Source: Cephalotus follicularis
Lineage: Eukaryota; Streptophyta; Magnoliopsida; Oxalidales; Cephalotaceae
Direction of reading: 5' to 3'
Assembly: GCA_001972305.1 (NCBI GenBank)
Contig: BDDD01000307.1
Span: forward strand, 120,736-184,735
Length of the DNA stretch: 64,000 nucleotides
The stretch's first letter is position 1. Each line of letters starts with the position of its first letter. Positions 1 to 11,458 of the stretch are shown piece after piece. A model generated the notes under the pieces. It worked only from the letters and a program-made list of their open reading frames with translations. It did not search any database and was not told the origin of the DNA. Position numbers and translations under genes: made by a program.

Positions 1-195
1 TTCCTACCTTAAAGTGTCGACGCCCAAGAGACAAAACGTTGACTCCTAGAAGGTCTATCATAAACGTGGTCTGCCATAAACATTAACGCCTACAGTATGT
101 GTGTTGATGCCTAAGAGGACTGTCATCCACGTTGATGCCTAGAGGTTATGTGTTGACGCCTAGGAGGACTGCCATGCACGTCGATGCCTAGATGG
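1..195 (+). repeat. Element E 5' LTR, left part (start outside window)
   Basis: Non-coding sequence carrying seven or eight degenerate copies of the GTCGACGCC-type motif. It is assigned to E because the insertion of A immediately to its right is flanked by a perfect 5-bp duplication (TATAC), and the sequence resumes at 26267 and runs into an LTR end followed by a PBS. By comparison with the E 3' LTR at 45860-47001, this part probably corresponds to the second motif cluster of the LTR, about 1.1-1.3 kb from its start. That placement is inferred. Confidence 0.7.
14..195 (+). promoter_or_regulatory. GTCGACGC motif cluster in E 5' LTR
   Basis: Includes GTGTCGACGC at 14-23 followed by GTTGACTCC, ATTAACGCC, GTTGATGCC (twice), GTTGACGCC and GTCGATGCC at spacings of roughly 20-40 bp. 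Most deviations from GCGTCGACGC are C-to-T or G-to-A changes at CpG positions. The function is unknown. Confidence 0.6.
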
Positions 196-200
196 TATAC
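196..200. repeat. Left target-site duplication of element A (TATAC)
   Basis: TATAC directly precedes the TGTAACACC terminus and matches TATAC at 26267-26271 exactly. This shows that everything between is one insertion plus later nested insertions. Confidence 0.9.
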
Positions 201-1299
201 TGTAACACCCCCGGTTTGAAGACGGGATGTCACACTAAACTAACTTACAGAATCATAACTAAATGGGTAAATCTTTACTCCGAAATATCAAAATGTGATA
301 AACCATCCTTTATTAAAATCATCGAATTTCAGGTTCGAAAACAAATACTGTTGAAATCAAATTTAATCTCCATGTTCCATACATAACCATAACATTACTA
401 AAAGAACCCAACTTCTAAGAAATCCTCAAGCCAAAGGTGTTTCTCACATCACACTTGACCCTGATGTCCCTGATAACCCGTCGCATGGAAAAAAAAAACA
501 CGACTGAGCAAACCTTAGTACGGATATAGAATGATAAAACAGTTTACCGATCAAAATAGTACAAATATTTTATGAAAACAGAACAATTCACAAATAAACC
601 GAATTTATGCAATTTAAATGGTATTCATGTCAAACATATATCCATAGGTTTACAAACTTTCATAAAGTAGATATACGATTTCTTTCATATCAGTTTCCAA
701 AACTTTTTCATAATGGTGGTTCATACTGAGATATGCACATACGGTTTAAATACATATGCAAGGATCCTGTGGAATCCACCTGCCTAAAGAAATGACGTGT
801 ACGACACTACACAATCAATTCTATACAGGTCATATACGACATTTATCCTAGGACAGACCCATACGCCTTTTTCGGTAATGTCACACTCAGGTGACCATAT
901 ATCGGATCTATAATCCTATTCACAGGATATCAAAACAGTTGAGGCGCCGTAGACTGATCACACCGCTACGGATGGTGTCATGCTCCCTTGACAGGCCTAC
1001 AACATGCCTATGGTACCCCCATAGGTGGTTATATTCTCAGTATGCAACGGTTTCAAAATAATGATTTTCTCAAAATCATTTCAAAACATATACACATATA
1101 TACGGTTTTTCCGAACAAATCCGAAATCGTTATCAAACGATAATAATAAGTAAATTCATAATTGTATAGTTAAAAGTCAACATACTTTTATAATAAAAAG
1201 CAACTCATTTAATTTCACAATCAATTAAAAGAGATGACAATAGTGAAATATGTATTTTATTCATATAAATCAAAACATGAAAAATCAAAAACTAAGGTT

Positions 1300-1531
1300 C
1301 CGTACATTATTCATAAAAAGAAAAACTTAATTTATTTCAATGAAACCGAAGGAGAAATTCAAGAACGAAGATTCTGTACTTTATTCATAAACTAACTTTT
1401 CACTCTAATAAATAAAAGGAGGGTATCAAGGAACAAAACATTCGTACTTTATTCGTAAAAGTAAAATCGAATTTATTCAAATAAAATCATAGGGAGATAA
1501 TCAAGGGACGAAATTCCATACCTTAGCCGCT
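1300..1531 (-). repeat. Subrepeats of about 70 bp in A 3' LTR
   Basis: Four spaced copies of a unit containing GAACGAA...CCGTACTTTATT occur near 1304, 1372, 1442 and 1525. The A 5' LTR lacks about 295 bp here: at 5317 it jumps from CTAAGGT straight to GTTTTGGTACC. Comparable subrepeats occur in element K near 63000. Confidence 0.6.
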
Positions 1532-1672
1532 CAAATCTAAACAATCACAAGAAGGAATCCAAAGCACCCACAGAAACAGCATAATCTTCAACACGGGTAT
1601 TTTGGTACCCTAAAAATATAAACCAAATTCAGTTACAACTTAAGAGGCGTTAAAAACAAATTCTAGGAGAAA

Positions 1673-2037
1673 GCGTCGACATTCTAGATGAAACCATCGA
1701 CGCTTAAAACATTGTGTTGACGCTTAAATCAAAGCGTCGACAAAAGCGCACAACAAAGCGTCAAGGAAAACATAACAATTTACAATAAAAGTGTCGACGG
1801 TCACAACAAAGCATCGACGGTTAAGACATAAGCATCGACAGAAAATTCAAACAGTCGACGCTTTAACACATGCAGGATGATTAAAATGGTTTTTCTATGC
1901 ACAGGCATCGACGTATACGATATAGGCGTCGACGGTTTGGGTTAAAAACATGAAAACGACGTTCAAAACATAAACAGGAATAATAAAACAATTTATGCAC
2001 ACAGACGTCGACGTTCAAAGCGAAGACGTCGACGTGT
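1673..2037 (-). promoter_or_regulatory. GTCGAC motif cluster 2 in A 3' LTR
   Basis: About fifteen motif copies, for example GCGTCGAC at 1673, GTCGACGCTTT near 1854, GCGTCGACGG near 1927, and two GACGTCGACGT copies near 2006 and 2026. Many are CpG-decayed (GCATCGACG, GTGTTGACG). Confidence 0.65.
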
Positions 2038-2635
2038 ATGATTGGAAACATGAAAACGCATCAATAAAACCAGTTGCAAACATGAATCAAAATCCTTTTT
2101 TCCTGAGTGTAAGTTATAAAACAACAATAGATAAGTTTCCAAAACATGAGTCCCGATATTACATGATCAACAACGGATTTCATACATGACAGTGAAGCTT
2201 GCATAAATCTAACACTCGTAAAACAGTGCTAAGCAACGGAAATCAAAATTTAGAATCATTACATATATACCTTTATATGATGCAAAAATATGTTGAGAAG
2301 GACGAAGAGAAGGTTGGGTGTGGCTGGTTGAAAGAATACAGTAGCAAGATTTTTAAAACAGTTTGAAATTGCAGGTGTTTGATGGTAAAATGTGTGGGTT
2401 TAAATCTTACCATAGGGAGATGACACGGTTTAACACAAAAGGAAACCAGAATCAAAGCTTACCTTGTATGTAGATAACACGGTTAACACAAAAGGAAACC
2501 AGACCTTCGGATTATAGCAAGAATCTAACTTACCTAACTGAGCAAAAAATTTCACCGACAAAACACATATAAGGAAATCATGTTTTAATTGTCAACGTTA
2601 TAACAAGGAGTTAACGCCTAACTCTGTTCAAAGGA

Positions 2636-2744
2636 AAGCGTCGACGTTCACAGTTAAAGCGTCGACGCTTTACACCACCGGAACAACAAAGACGAATAAA
2701 TGTACTATGGCGTCGACGCCTACAAGAAACGTCAATGCCTAACA
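2636..2744 (-). promoter_or_regulatory. GTCGAC motif cluster 1 in A 3' LTR
   Basis: Contains two perfect GCGTCGACGC palindromes (2659-2668 and 2710-2719) plus GCGTCGACGTT. It lies about 140-250 bp from the LTR start, inside what should be U3. Confidence 0.7.
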
Positions 2745-2882
2745 CCCAGAAACAAAAAAAAATGACAGAATTGTCAAAAACAAAATCAAACGGTCCAACG
2801 GATAAACATACAACAAATGAAAAACTCTAACATATGGACACCACAATTTGATAAACACATAAAAATGAACCAGAATATTACA

Positions 2883-2901
2883 TCCTCACCCCCTTAAAAG
2901 A
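2883..2901 (-). other. Polypurine tract of element A
   Basis: The minus strand reads TCTTTTAAGGGGGTGAGGA immediately before the TGTAATATTC LTR start. This is the expected position for plus-strand priming and confirms the orientation. Confidence 0.8.
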
Positions 2902-3019
2902 GATTTCATCCCGAAATTGAAAACGACTACTAACCTGAAGCATCTACAGTCTGATGAGCCACCATAGCAAACACTCCGTCTCCTACATTCCGCTACTCAG
3001 CATCACTACCATTTCCTCT

Positions 3020-4070
3020 TCAATTCTTAGCTCGAGGGTCAGTACAATCCTTAGCAAAATGGCCCACCTGGCCACACACGAAGCGAGCTCCAGTAGCCTT
3101 ATAACACAGGTTGCTAGGATGTTGCCCTCCACATGTCTCACAACTAGGAACAGGAATAAAATTGGGGTTACCCCCATCTGTCGGTCCGGAAACTTGTCTC
3201 TGAAAAAAAACCTCGTTGTCGCTGCTGACCTTGATAGTCATCCCTAGACCGTTTCCTTCCTCCATCTTGTCTGGCCATCTGAAAATCCAGCCTATCCATC
3301 TCAATGTTTTTGGCCGCATTGGCCATGTCTGACATGTCCACAAATTTTGCATTAACCAACTTTCCTCTAAGTCAATAATGAAATTTCCACTTAAACTTCT
3401 CTGCTTGTTCAGCTATGGTCCCAGCCGCAAGTACAGTAAAACCAGCCAATCTCGTAACCCAGGTTAGGAATTTTGTAACTATATCGTCATCTTTCTGTCA
3501 GGTATTAACAAATTCCTGAGCATACGCCTCTTTATCAGTAGTTGGGAAGTGCTACTGATAAAAGACCTCACAAAACCCAGTCCATGATAGGGCAGTAATG
3601 AACTCTTCACCCTTTGCTATCCTCAGAGTCTTCCACCAACGTTGAGCATGCCCTTCCAGCTTGTAGGCAGCCAACTTCACTTTTATAATAGCGCTACACC
3701 CTAGCACTTCAAAAATCTTCTCCATATGGGCTATCCAATATTTATCATCCACAGGGGTCGGTGCTGAACTGAATGCTTGAGGTCTCTGATTCTGAAACCT
3801 CTTTAACTAGATGTGTACTAACACATCGGGCTGATCCTCCGCTCTTCCATCAACCCGCACATTTTCTTCAACCACATTTCTTTTCCGTTCATGACCCTGA
3901 TTCTGTTGTTGCATGGCTTGAACCGCTTGGGTTACCACTTGAGAAATAGCCTCTGCAACAGCTTGCCTCATCAGTTCATCTAAAGTCAGCTCATTCCTTA
4001 CACCCTCTTGTACAGCAGCTGGCTCGGCTTCCTGATCAACATTCCTTGGTCGTTCGCCTCCACGTGCCAT
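3020..4070 (-). pseudogene. gag: Degenerate gag of element A
   Basis: Capsid/nucleocapsid protein remnant. The start MARGGERPRNVD at 4070 follows the PBS and leader. A retrotransposon gag core (WIAHMEKIFEVLGCS, then an AYKLEGHAQRWW segment) lies at about 3620-3730. Near the C terminus are two zinc knuckles: CETCGGQHPSNLC, and a second one whose first Cys is now Arg (RFVCGQVGHFAKDC). In-frame stops lie at 3807 (fits CAG to TAG), 3552, near 3500 and near 3376. The knuckles are in another frame, after a shift in the poly-A/T run near 3200. The gag terminates at 3020 and the PPT follows about 120 bp later, so pol is absent, not merely decayed. It cannot encode protein now. Confidence 0.8.
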
Positions 4071-4224
4071 CTACGACTACAAATGGGGACATGACAAAAA
4101 AAAAAGAAACAAAAAACTAAAACAAAGACATACCAAATCGACTATTCAGAAATACACCTAACCCAATTTCTACCCATCTCACAGGTCAAACCTAGATAGG
4201 CTCTCTAAGAAATGTAAACTTATT

Positions 4225-4235
4225 CTCTGATACCA
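4225..4235 (-). other. Primer-binding site of element A
   Basis: The minus strand reads TGGTATCAGAG, complementary to the 3' end of plant initiator Met tRNA. It begins four bases inside the LTR end at 4240. Confidence 0.85.
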
Positions 4236-5392
4236 TAACTTTAACACCACCAATTTAAGGCCGGGATGTGACACTAAACTGACTTACAGAATCATAACTA
4301 AATGGGTAAATCTTTACTCCAAAATATCAAAATGAGATAAACCATCCTTATTAAGATCATCAAATCTCAGGTTCGAAAAGTTTAAATCAAATTTAATCTC
4401 CATGTTCCATACATAACCATAACATTACTAAAAGAACCCAACTTCTAAGAAATCCTCAAGCCAAAGGTGTTTCTCTCAACACAATTGCCCCTGATATCCG
4501 TAATAACCTGTCGTATAGAAAACAAAAACGCGACTGAGTAAACCTCAGTACGGATATAGAATCATAAAACAGTTTACGAAACAAAACAGTACAAATCTTT
4601 TACGAAAACAGAACAATTCATAAATAAACCGAATTTAAATGGTATTCATGCCAAACATATATACATAGGTTCACAAACTTTCATAAAGTAGATATACGGT
4701 TTCTTTAATATCAGTTTCCAAAACTTTTTCATAACGGTGGTTCATACTGAGATATGAACATACGGTTTAAATACATATGCAAGGGATCCTGCAGAATACA
4801 CCTGCCTAAAGAAATGACGTGTACGGCACTACACAATCAATTCTATAAGGGTCATATACGGTATTTATCCTAGGGATGACCCATACGCCTCTTTCGGTAA
4901 TATCACACTCAGGTGACCATATATCGGATCCATACTCCTATTCATAGGATATCAAAACGGTAGAGATACCGTAGACTGATCACACCGCTACGGATGGTGT
5001 CATGTTCCCGTGCCAAGCCTACAGCATGCCTATGGTACCCCCATAGGTGGTTATATTCTCAGTAAGCAATGTTTTCAAAATAATGATTTTCTCAAAATCA
5101 TTTCAAAACATATACACATATATACGATTTTTTGGAACAAATCCGAAATCGTTATCAAATGATAATAATCAATAAATTCATAATTGTATAGTTAAAAGTC
5201 AACATACTTTCATGATAAAAAATCAAATCATTTAATTTCACAATCAATTAAAAGAGATGACAATAGTGAAATATGTATTTTATTCATATAAATCAAAACA
5301 TGAAAATCAAAAACTAAGGTGTTTTGGTACCCTAAACGTATAAACAAAATTCAGTTACAACTTAACAGGCATTCAAAACAAATTCCAGGAGA

Positions 5393-5742
5393 AAGCGTTG
5401 ATGCTTAAAACATAGCGTTCACGCTTAAATCAAAGTGTCGACAAAAGCGCACAACAAAGCGTCGAGGAAAACATAACAATTTACAATAAAAGCTTTCGAC
5501 GCTCACAACAAAGCGTCAACGGTTAAGACATAAGCGTCGACAGGAAACGAAAACAGTCGACGTTTTAACACACGTAGGACGATTAAAACATTTTTTCTAT
5601 GCACAGGGGTCGACGTATAAGATATAGGCATCGACACTTTGTGTTAAAAACATGAAAACGACGTTCAAAACATAAACAGTAATAATAAAACAATTTGATG
5701 CACACAGACGTCGACATTTAAAGCCAAGATGTCGACGTCTAT
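5393..5742 (-). promoter_or_regulatory. GTCGAC motif cluster 2 in A 5' LTR
   Basis: Copy of the cluster at 1673-2037. Several positions differ between the two LTRs by CpG transitions (for example GCGTTGATGC against GCGTCGAC), which shows decay after insertion. Confidence 0.6.
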
Positions 5743-6260
5743 GATTGGAAACATGAAAACGCTTCAATAAATCCAGTTGCAAACATGAATCAAAATCCCT
5801 TTTTCCTGAGTGTAAGTTATTAAACAACAACAGATTAAGTTTTCAAAACATGAGTCCTGATATTACATTATCAAAAATGGATTTCATAGATAACAGTGAA
5901 GCTTTCAGAAATCTAACACTCGTAAAACAGTCCTAAGCAACGAAAATCAAAATTAGAATCATTACATACCTTTAGATGATGCAAAAATATGTTGAGAAGG
6001 ACAAAGAGAAAGTTAGGTGTGGCTGGTTCAAAGAATGCTAAACAATTTGAAATTGCATGCGTTTGATGGTAAAACATGTGGGTTTAAAACTTACCGTATG
6101 GAGATGACACGTTTTAACACAAAAGGAAACTAGAATCAAAGCTTACCTTATATGCAGATAACACGGTAATACAAAAGGAAATCGGACCTTCGGATTATAA
6201 CAAGAATCCAACTTACCTAACTGACCCAAAAATTGCATCGACCAAACACAGATAAGGAAA

Positions 6261-6265
6261 TCGTG
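6261..6265. repeat. Left target-site duplication of element B (TCGTG)
   Basis: TCGTG here and TCATG at 25962-25966 differ by one CpG transition. They flank the TGTCACACCCC...GGGCGTTACA termini. Confidence 0.75.
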
Positions 6266-7594
6266 TGTCACACCCCGTTTATAGAGAAACGACATTAAAG
6301 CAGTAAAGGCAATTAACACATAAATACAGCTCAAGTAAAAACCATAAAATTTAAAACTTTTAACAAGCTATCAGCTGCGGAAGCATTTAAAATCCATAAG
6401 CTGTAAATCCGTAGCGTGCATCCCATACTACCCGCTACTCAACACAAGTTTAACAAAGTTAATCGCCCATAAATGGAGCGTGATCACGGTAAAAGTTTAT
6501 ATCCATCACAAGTTACATCCATAAGAAAGATACATCAGAAAACTCTTAACAACTCAGTTAATACACAACAGGAGAAAAGTAAAACTTAAGAACAACATAA
6601 CACTTGTTCTTCATCCATGCCGATCCAACAGTCCACTGCATCAATCTGTAAAGTAGGGGGTTAGCCTTTGTCCTCACTCGGCTAAGTCATAAAGGTAACT
6701 CGGGATCAACATAATGCATGTCATGATATGAATGCATGAATGATGCAGTGCAGCGGAGACCCCAGTTTATATATATATGAAAAAATATATATATATACGT
6801 AAAACAGTACAGTAAAGTATCAGTGGGGCATATATATATATATATATGTGAGATATATGTATGCAACAACAATACAGTAGTAACCCAGCCAGGGCTACAT
6901 CAACAAGCACAGTAATGTCCGTGAAGGACCAACAGGCAGTACAGGATGTCCGCATAGGACTACAATAGGCAGTATGTCCACGTAGGACCACAACAAGCAA
7001 TATGTAGCACCGCCAACTCCTGGCCCCACGCTACACTCCCACTTCGGCCCCTGCATCAGGCGACCGAGCGAGGCAACAGTACAGTGAGTTACCTAGCCAT
7101 GCTCCTGGCCCCTAGGTCAACCCTACCACTAGCCGGCGCTGCCAACCTCCGCCATGCAACTAGTGGCGCAAGAGCAAACACATTACAATTCACAGAGCAA
7201 ACAGTGAATTCAAGCAGTAACAGTACAGTAAACAGGACAGTAGTGATCGTTGAGATCCACAACAGGCAGTTGTTTTCCAAAATGTTTCCAAAAGTGACAA
7301 CATTGAAAATAGGCATTTTTAGTAGAAAATACTTATAAACAGTTCAGTAGTAGAAATCGCTTTCCAAATATGTTTGAAAATACGATATCAATATTCGTTT
7401 TGTACTCAAAATAGTAGTTTCAATTCACATATGCATTTCTAAGTAACAACACATTAGAGACCATAATCCGAGTACAAACAGTACAAACAGGTAATAGAAT
7501 AGTATATGTGCAATGCATACAAATGCTCAAATGCACCCTAACAGGAATCGGGATAGTTCCGTATCGTTAGATGAAGAAATCTCCAAACAGTACC

Positions 7595-7930
7595 CAAAAG
7601 ACGTCGATGTCTTTCAAAAGGCGTCGATGTCTTTGTCCTTTAACGTCGATGTCCAAGTCCTTAGTATCAGCGCGTTCTACTGTCTAAAGACGTCGATGTC
7701 CATTCCATACGCGTTGACGCTCAAGGTCTGGAACCTTAGAACGACAGCATATTATTCACGGCGTTGACGCATTAAGGTAGGAACCTTAGGCGTCGACGTA
7801 TAATACGCCAAAACCCCAACAGTTAACCCAAGGCGTCAATGTCTTTATATAGACGTCGATCCTTTTCATATCAATAACCAGGCAAAACCCAAAAGACGTC
7901 GATGTTCATTAAAAGGCGTCGACGTTTATC
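7595..7930 (-). promoter_or_regulatory. GTCGAC motif cluster 2 in B 3' LTR
   Basis: About ten copies, mostly the AAAGACGTCGATGTCTTT form, with GGCGTCGACGTA near 7790 and GGCGTCGACGTTT near 7916. They lie about 1.1-1.4 kb from the LTR start. Confidence 0.6.
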
Positions 7931-8693
7931 GAGTATCAGTCGTCTTCTTCCTCACGACTTAACACACAGTAGGCATTACAACCCATATTAATGCACAATA
8001 ACAGGGAATCAAGGCAGGAAACCAACATGCAGATACTCATTACATATCTAGCATATCATGGCATCAATCCAGTGACAAAATCAATTCAATAGACATGCAT
8101 TTCACACACCAAAACCATAGACCATGCATGAGTATCAATCTCAAGATTTCAGTTATGGCTTCCCCTACCTTTTGTTCCACGTTAGGAACTTGGAAGTCCA
8201 CCTCTTTGCGTTCCAAACTGGTCACGGCAGCCTCTAGGTCCTTCCCGTTGCTGCAAGCCACCGGCTCCAAGCTCCAAGCTCCAACCAAGCTCAACAATGG
8301 TGGAAATGTTCTCTCTCCTTAACTCTCTAATTTCTTACACAGGTGTCTCAGCCGAACCAGGGATGAAGAGAGGAGGCGTTTTATGCAGGTCGAACATCTC
8401 TCTTCCCTCTCTGGCCCAATGCATGCATCTCACAGTTCCATTTTCCCATTTTATCTCTTTCCCAGTTCTGTCCCGTTTCTTTTGCAGGAGCAGACGTTGA
8501 GGGTGGCACCACAGACTGCATGCACACCCAAGTGTCATGCCCTTCCTCCCATTCTGGCACCTGCATGCCTGGTATCAAGCCAGCATGCACAACACGTATC
8601 CATCATGCCCCAAGGCGTCTGAGAAAGGCTCTAAAAAGATTCTTCTTTGCACGTTGTTTGTCAGTAGAGTAACATGCCTGGCATTCGAAGTTA

Positions 8694-8843
8694 ACACGTC
8701 GACGTCTTTCCAAAGACGTCAATGTCTTTCACCATTTTACACGAGGACGTCGATGTCTTCGTATGCATCGATGTACATGTGCATGCAGCTACGTGCGCCC
8801 CTTTGCCTCAAGGACGTCAACGTGATTCCAAAGGCGTCGACGC
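8694..8843 (-). promoter_or_regulatory. GTCGAC motif cluster 1 in B 3' LTR
   Basis: Five to seven copies, including ACGTCGACGTC near 8697 and a perfect GCGTCGACGC at 8834-8843. They lie about 180-340 bp from the LTR start. Confidence 0.7.
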
Positions 8844-9017
8844 GTTTTCCCCAGAATAGAGCCGTTTGAGCCTTTTTAACATTCTTTCAGCATATAACTC
8901 TAAAATCAACATTATAGGTATTTTGGGAAAACATCAACAAATTCGGAAAGTCCATCATTTTATTAATTCCTCAAATAAAGTACAAGTACATTGTGAAATT
9001 ACATTACATGAAAATCT

Positions 9018-10364
9018 AGAACAAGTGCGGGAAACGTTCTCGAATATCTTCCTCACGTTCCCAAGTTGCCTCATCTGGTCGGTGGAACTACCATTGAACC
9101 TTGACAATGGAGATGGTTCGGTTCCTCAAAATCTGTGTCTTCCGATCAAGAATCCGCACAGGCAACTCTTCGCAAGATAGGTCATCTTGCACCAGAACAG
9201 TATCATGATCCAGGACATGTGACGGGTCAGGGACATATCTCCTTAACATAGATATATGGAAGACATCGTGCACGTTTGACAGTGCGGAAGGTAAAGCAAG
9301 CTGGTAGGCTACTTCTCCCACTCTCTCCAAAATCTTGAAAGGACCAATGTAGCGAGGAGCTAATTTTCCCTTCCTTCCAAACCTTTGCACGCCCTTCCAT
9401 GGTGAAACCTTCAAGAACACATGATCACCCAGACCGAAGGTTAAAGGCCTTCTCTTGACACTGTCCGTATAGCTCTTCTGCTGGCTCTGGGCAGCAAGCA
9501 GCTTTTTCTTGATCATCCTGACCTTCTCTAAAGTTTCCTCCACTAACTCAGTCCCGAGTAAAGGTCTCTCCCTGACCTCATCCCAACACACAGGAGATCT
9601 GCACTTTCTCCCATACAGTGCCTCAAACGGTGCCATGCCAATACTGGAATGATAGCTGTTATTATAAGAGAACTCTATCAGAGGAATGTGATCCTCCCAA
9701 GTACCAGCAAAATCAATAACGCAAGCCCATAGCATATCCTCCCAGGTCTGGATGGTACGCTCAGACTGGCCATCGGTCTAAGGGTGAAAGGCAGTACTCA
9801 AGTTCAGCTTCGTCCCGAAGGCTGTCTGAAACCTCTTCCAAAAGTTGGAAGTGAAGATAGCATCTCTATCACATACGATGCTGACTGGAACACCGTGTAG
9901 CCTCACTATCTCTTTCACATACAAACGAGCTAGCTTGCTCGCAGAATCCATAACGTGTGTAGGCAGAAAGTGTGCTGATTTGGTGAGTCTGTCCACAACA
10001 ACCCACACGGCGTTGTGATGGTTCCGAGTCAGAGGAAAACTCGAAACAAAATCCATCGTAACATTTTCCCACTTGCACCCTGGAATTGGCAAAGGTTATA
10101 GCAAACATGTCGGTCTCTGGTGCTCAGCCTTAACTATCTGGCAAGTCAAACACTTTGCCACATACTCAGCGATCTCCCGCTTCATCCCAGGCCACCAGTA
10201 ACACTTCTACATGTCTTGATACATTTTAGTGCTACCAGGATGAACACTGTACATAGATTTATGAGCCCCGCGAAGTAACTCATCCTTCAACCTCGGTTCG
10301 TTCGGGAGACACACACGTCCCCGATATCTCAGAATACCATCAGCATGCACTCGAAAATCGGATC
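9018..10364 (-). pseudogene. pol: Element B integrase and chromodomain (C-terminal pol), broken
   Basis: Ty3 integrase remnant. It reads from the HHCC region (AHKSM...HPGS, CLTC) at the high-coordinate end through the catalytic core (TMDFVSSFP, CDRDAIF, GQSERT) and the GPY/F-like segment (RYIGPFKILERVGEVAYQLALP) to a chromodomain-like tail (VKVQW...DEATWERE). Stops fit C-to-T changes against J: CAA to TAA at 10096-10098, CAG to TAG at 9778-9780, and CAG to TAG at 9088-9090 inside the chromodomain. The end is deleted at 9018. The high-coordinate side is interrupted by L, with the rest of pol beginning at 14822. Confidence 0.85.
10360..10364. repeat. Left target-site duplication of element L (GGATC)
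   Basis: Perfect match to GGATC at 14817-14821. It lies within B pol, between the RNase H and integrase regions. Confidence 0.92.
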
Positions 10365-10489
10365 TGTTGACTTTGAGTCTCAATCCTAAGTTTTAATGAC
10401 TACAAATTTGCATTTAACTTTGTTACTTTATGTGCAAGAAACTTTATGTGCAAGAAAAGATAAACAAAATAAAAAGTGCAGAAACAGGA

Positions 10490-10757
10490 CAAAGCGCAGA
10501 CGGTTACAATCAAAGCACCAGCGGTTTGGTCCCAGGCGTCAACGCCTAAGAAGCTTGTGTCTGCCGTTAAAACCAGTGAAGTACAAAATCAGTTGAAGTA
10601 CTCAAAGCGGTGACGCTTAGGAATAAAGCGTCAGTGATTTATGGCGAAGAGTCAACACTGAGAACAAAGCGCCGACAGACAAAACGAGAAAATTCAAATT
10701 TAACTCATAACGGTAACCTAAGCGCCGACGCTTTAGGCAATACCGTCGACGCTTTGG
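10490..10757 (+). promoter_or_regulatory. GTCGAC motif array in L 5' LTR
   Basis: About ten copies of the form AAAGCGYCGNCGCTT, for example GGCGTCAACGCC near 10538, GCGCCGACGCTTT near 10720 and CCGTCGACGCTTT near 10743. This copia LTR shares no other evident sequence with the gypsy LTRs that carry the same motif. Confidence 0.7.
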
Positions 10758-10868
10758 ACGGCTGGAACAATATCAGAACTTGTTTGAAAGAGCCAACTTT
10801 GTAGCAACAACTTCTAAGACTTCTCCAACGGCTCTATTCTTCACCAACGGCTAGAATCAAAAGAATGC

Positions 10869-10876
10869 TATAAATA
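10869..10876 (+). promoter_or_regulatory. TATA box of L 5' LTR
   Basis: TATAAATA, 505 bp into the LTR and conserved in the 3' LTR at 14282. It lies about 115 bp downstream of the last motif copy. This is the likely core promoter for the gag transcript. Confidence 0.65.
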
Positions 10877-11404
10877 CAAGCCAACAAACAAGCTCAAAGT
10901 GATTTGGAACAACTTTTGATCATCTAACATCCAAGCTAAACTTAAACATCTACAAAAGAACAACAAGCTAGAGTTTTACACTTTTATATCCAAAGCTTGT
11001 AACTAGCTATCATTTTCATATCCAACCTTTAAGAGGTCTTTGTAAACACAAACCAATCTTTTCATCCTTCATTGTAATAGAGGGGAGTGAACCCTTGTAA
11101 GGTGTTTGATTGATTTGCACCCGGAACCCAAAATCACGTGTAAGGTGGTTTGCTTTGATTTGCACCCGTAAGCCGAAAAGCAAAGGTTGCTAGTGGTACC
11201 TAGTGGAATGTCAAGGAGTTCTTGAGAAAGTGGACGTAGGCACGGATTTTGCCGAACCACTATAAATCGTTTGGACACTCTCTATCCCTTATCTCTTTAC
11301 TTGTTATTGTTTAATCATTTTTGTGTGGTTGTTTAAATTCATATTTTAATTTGTTAATTCCGCAAACAAATTTGTTATTTAAGTTGCCATATAGGTTATT
11401 TCAA

Positions 11405-11417
11405 TGGGTATCAGAGC
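11405..11417 (+). other. Primer-binding site of element L
   Basis: TGGGTATCAGAGC starts two bases after the LTR end. It matches the initiator-Met tRNA 3' end apart from one extra G. Confidence 0.75.
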
Positions 11418-11458
11418 GGTTATCTCATAATTCTTAATTGTTAGAGATATAAAGATCC

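Larger units (their letters stand above)
201..2882 (-). repeat. Element A 3' LTR
   Basis: Read on the minus strand it runs from TGTAATATTC to GGGTGTTACA. It matches the 5' LTR at 4240-6265 and 25962-26266 over most of its length. It carries two GTCGAC-motif clusters at about 140-250 and 840-1210 bp from the LTR start. It also has a block of about 70-bp subrepeats that the other copy lacks. Confidence 0.88.
4240..6265 (-). repeat. Element A 5' LTR, part 1
   Basis: Homologous to 201-2570. Its terminus has decayed (TTTAACACCACC where the other copy has TGTAACACCCCC). It lacks the block of about 295 bp of subrepeats found at 1306-1600. It breaks at 6265, where B inserted, and resumes at 25962. 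Confidence 0.85.
6266..9017 (-). repeat. Element B 3' LTR
   Basis: Starts (plus view) TGTCACACCCCG and matches 18144-19675 and 24937-25961. Its internal end is damaged: the other copy ends AAAATCTCGGGCGTTACA, but here AAAATCT is joined directly to integrase-coding AGAACAAG. So the last 11 bp of the LTR, the PPT and the pol stop region are deleted. Short TA repeats occur near 6766-6850. TATA-like CATAAAAC is on the minus strand near 8378. Confidence 0.85.
10365..11403 (+). repeat. Element L 5' LTR
   Basis: TGTTGACTTTGAG...GGTTATTTCA, 1,039 bp. It holds the GTCGAC-type array at 10490-10757 and a TATA box at 10869, so the array lies in U3. Confidence 0.92.

Noticed and set aside
1673-2037. GTCGAC copies as a satellite or minisatellite
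   Set aside because: Only a short core is conserved. Spacing and intervening sequence vary, and arrays occur at matching positions in different LTR families, which a simple tandem repeat would not produce.
8064-8622. Several ORFs of 60-80 codons in B LTRs, repeated at 24998-25555 and 51769-52299
   Set aside because: They are shared only because the LTRs are homologous, overlap on both strands, and resemble no protein.
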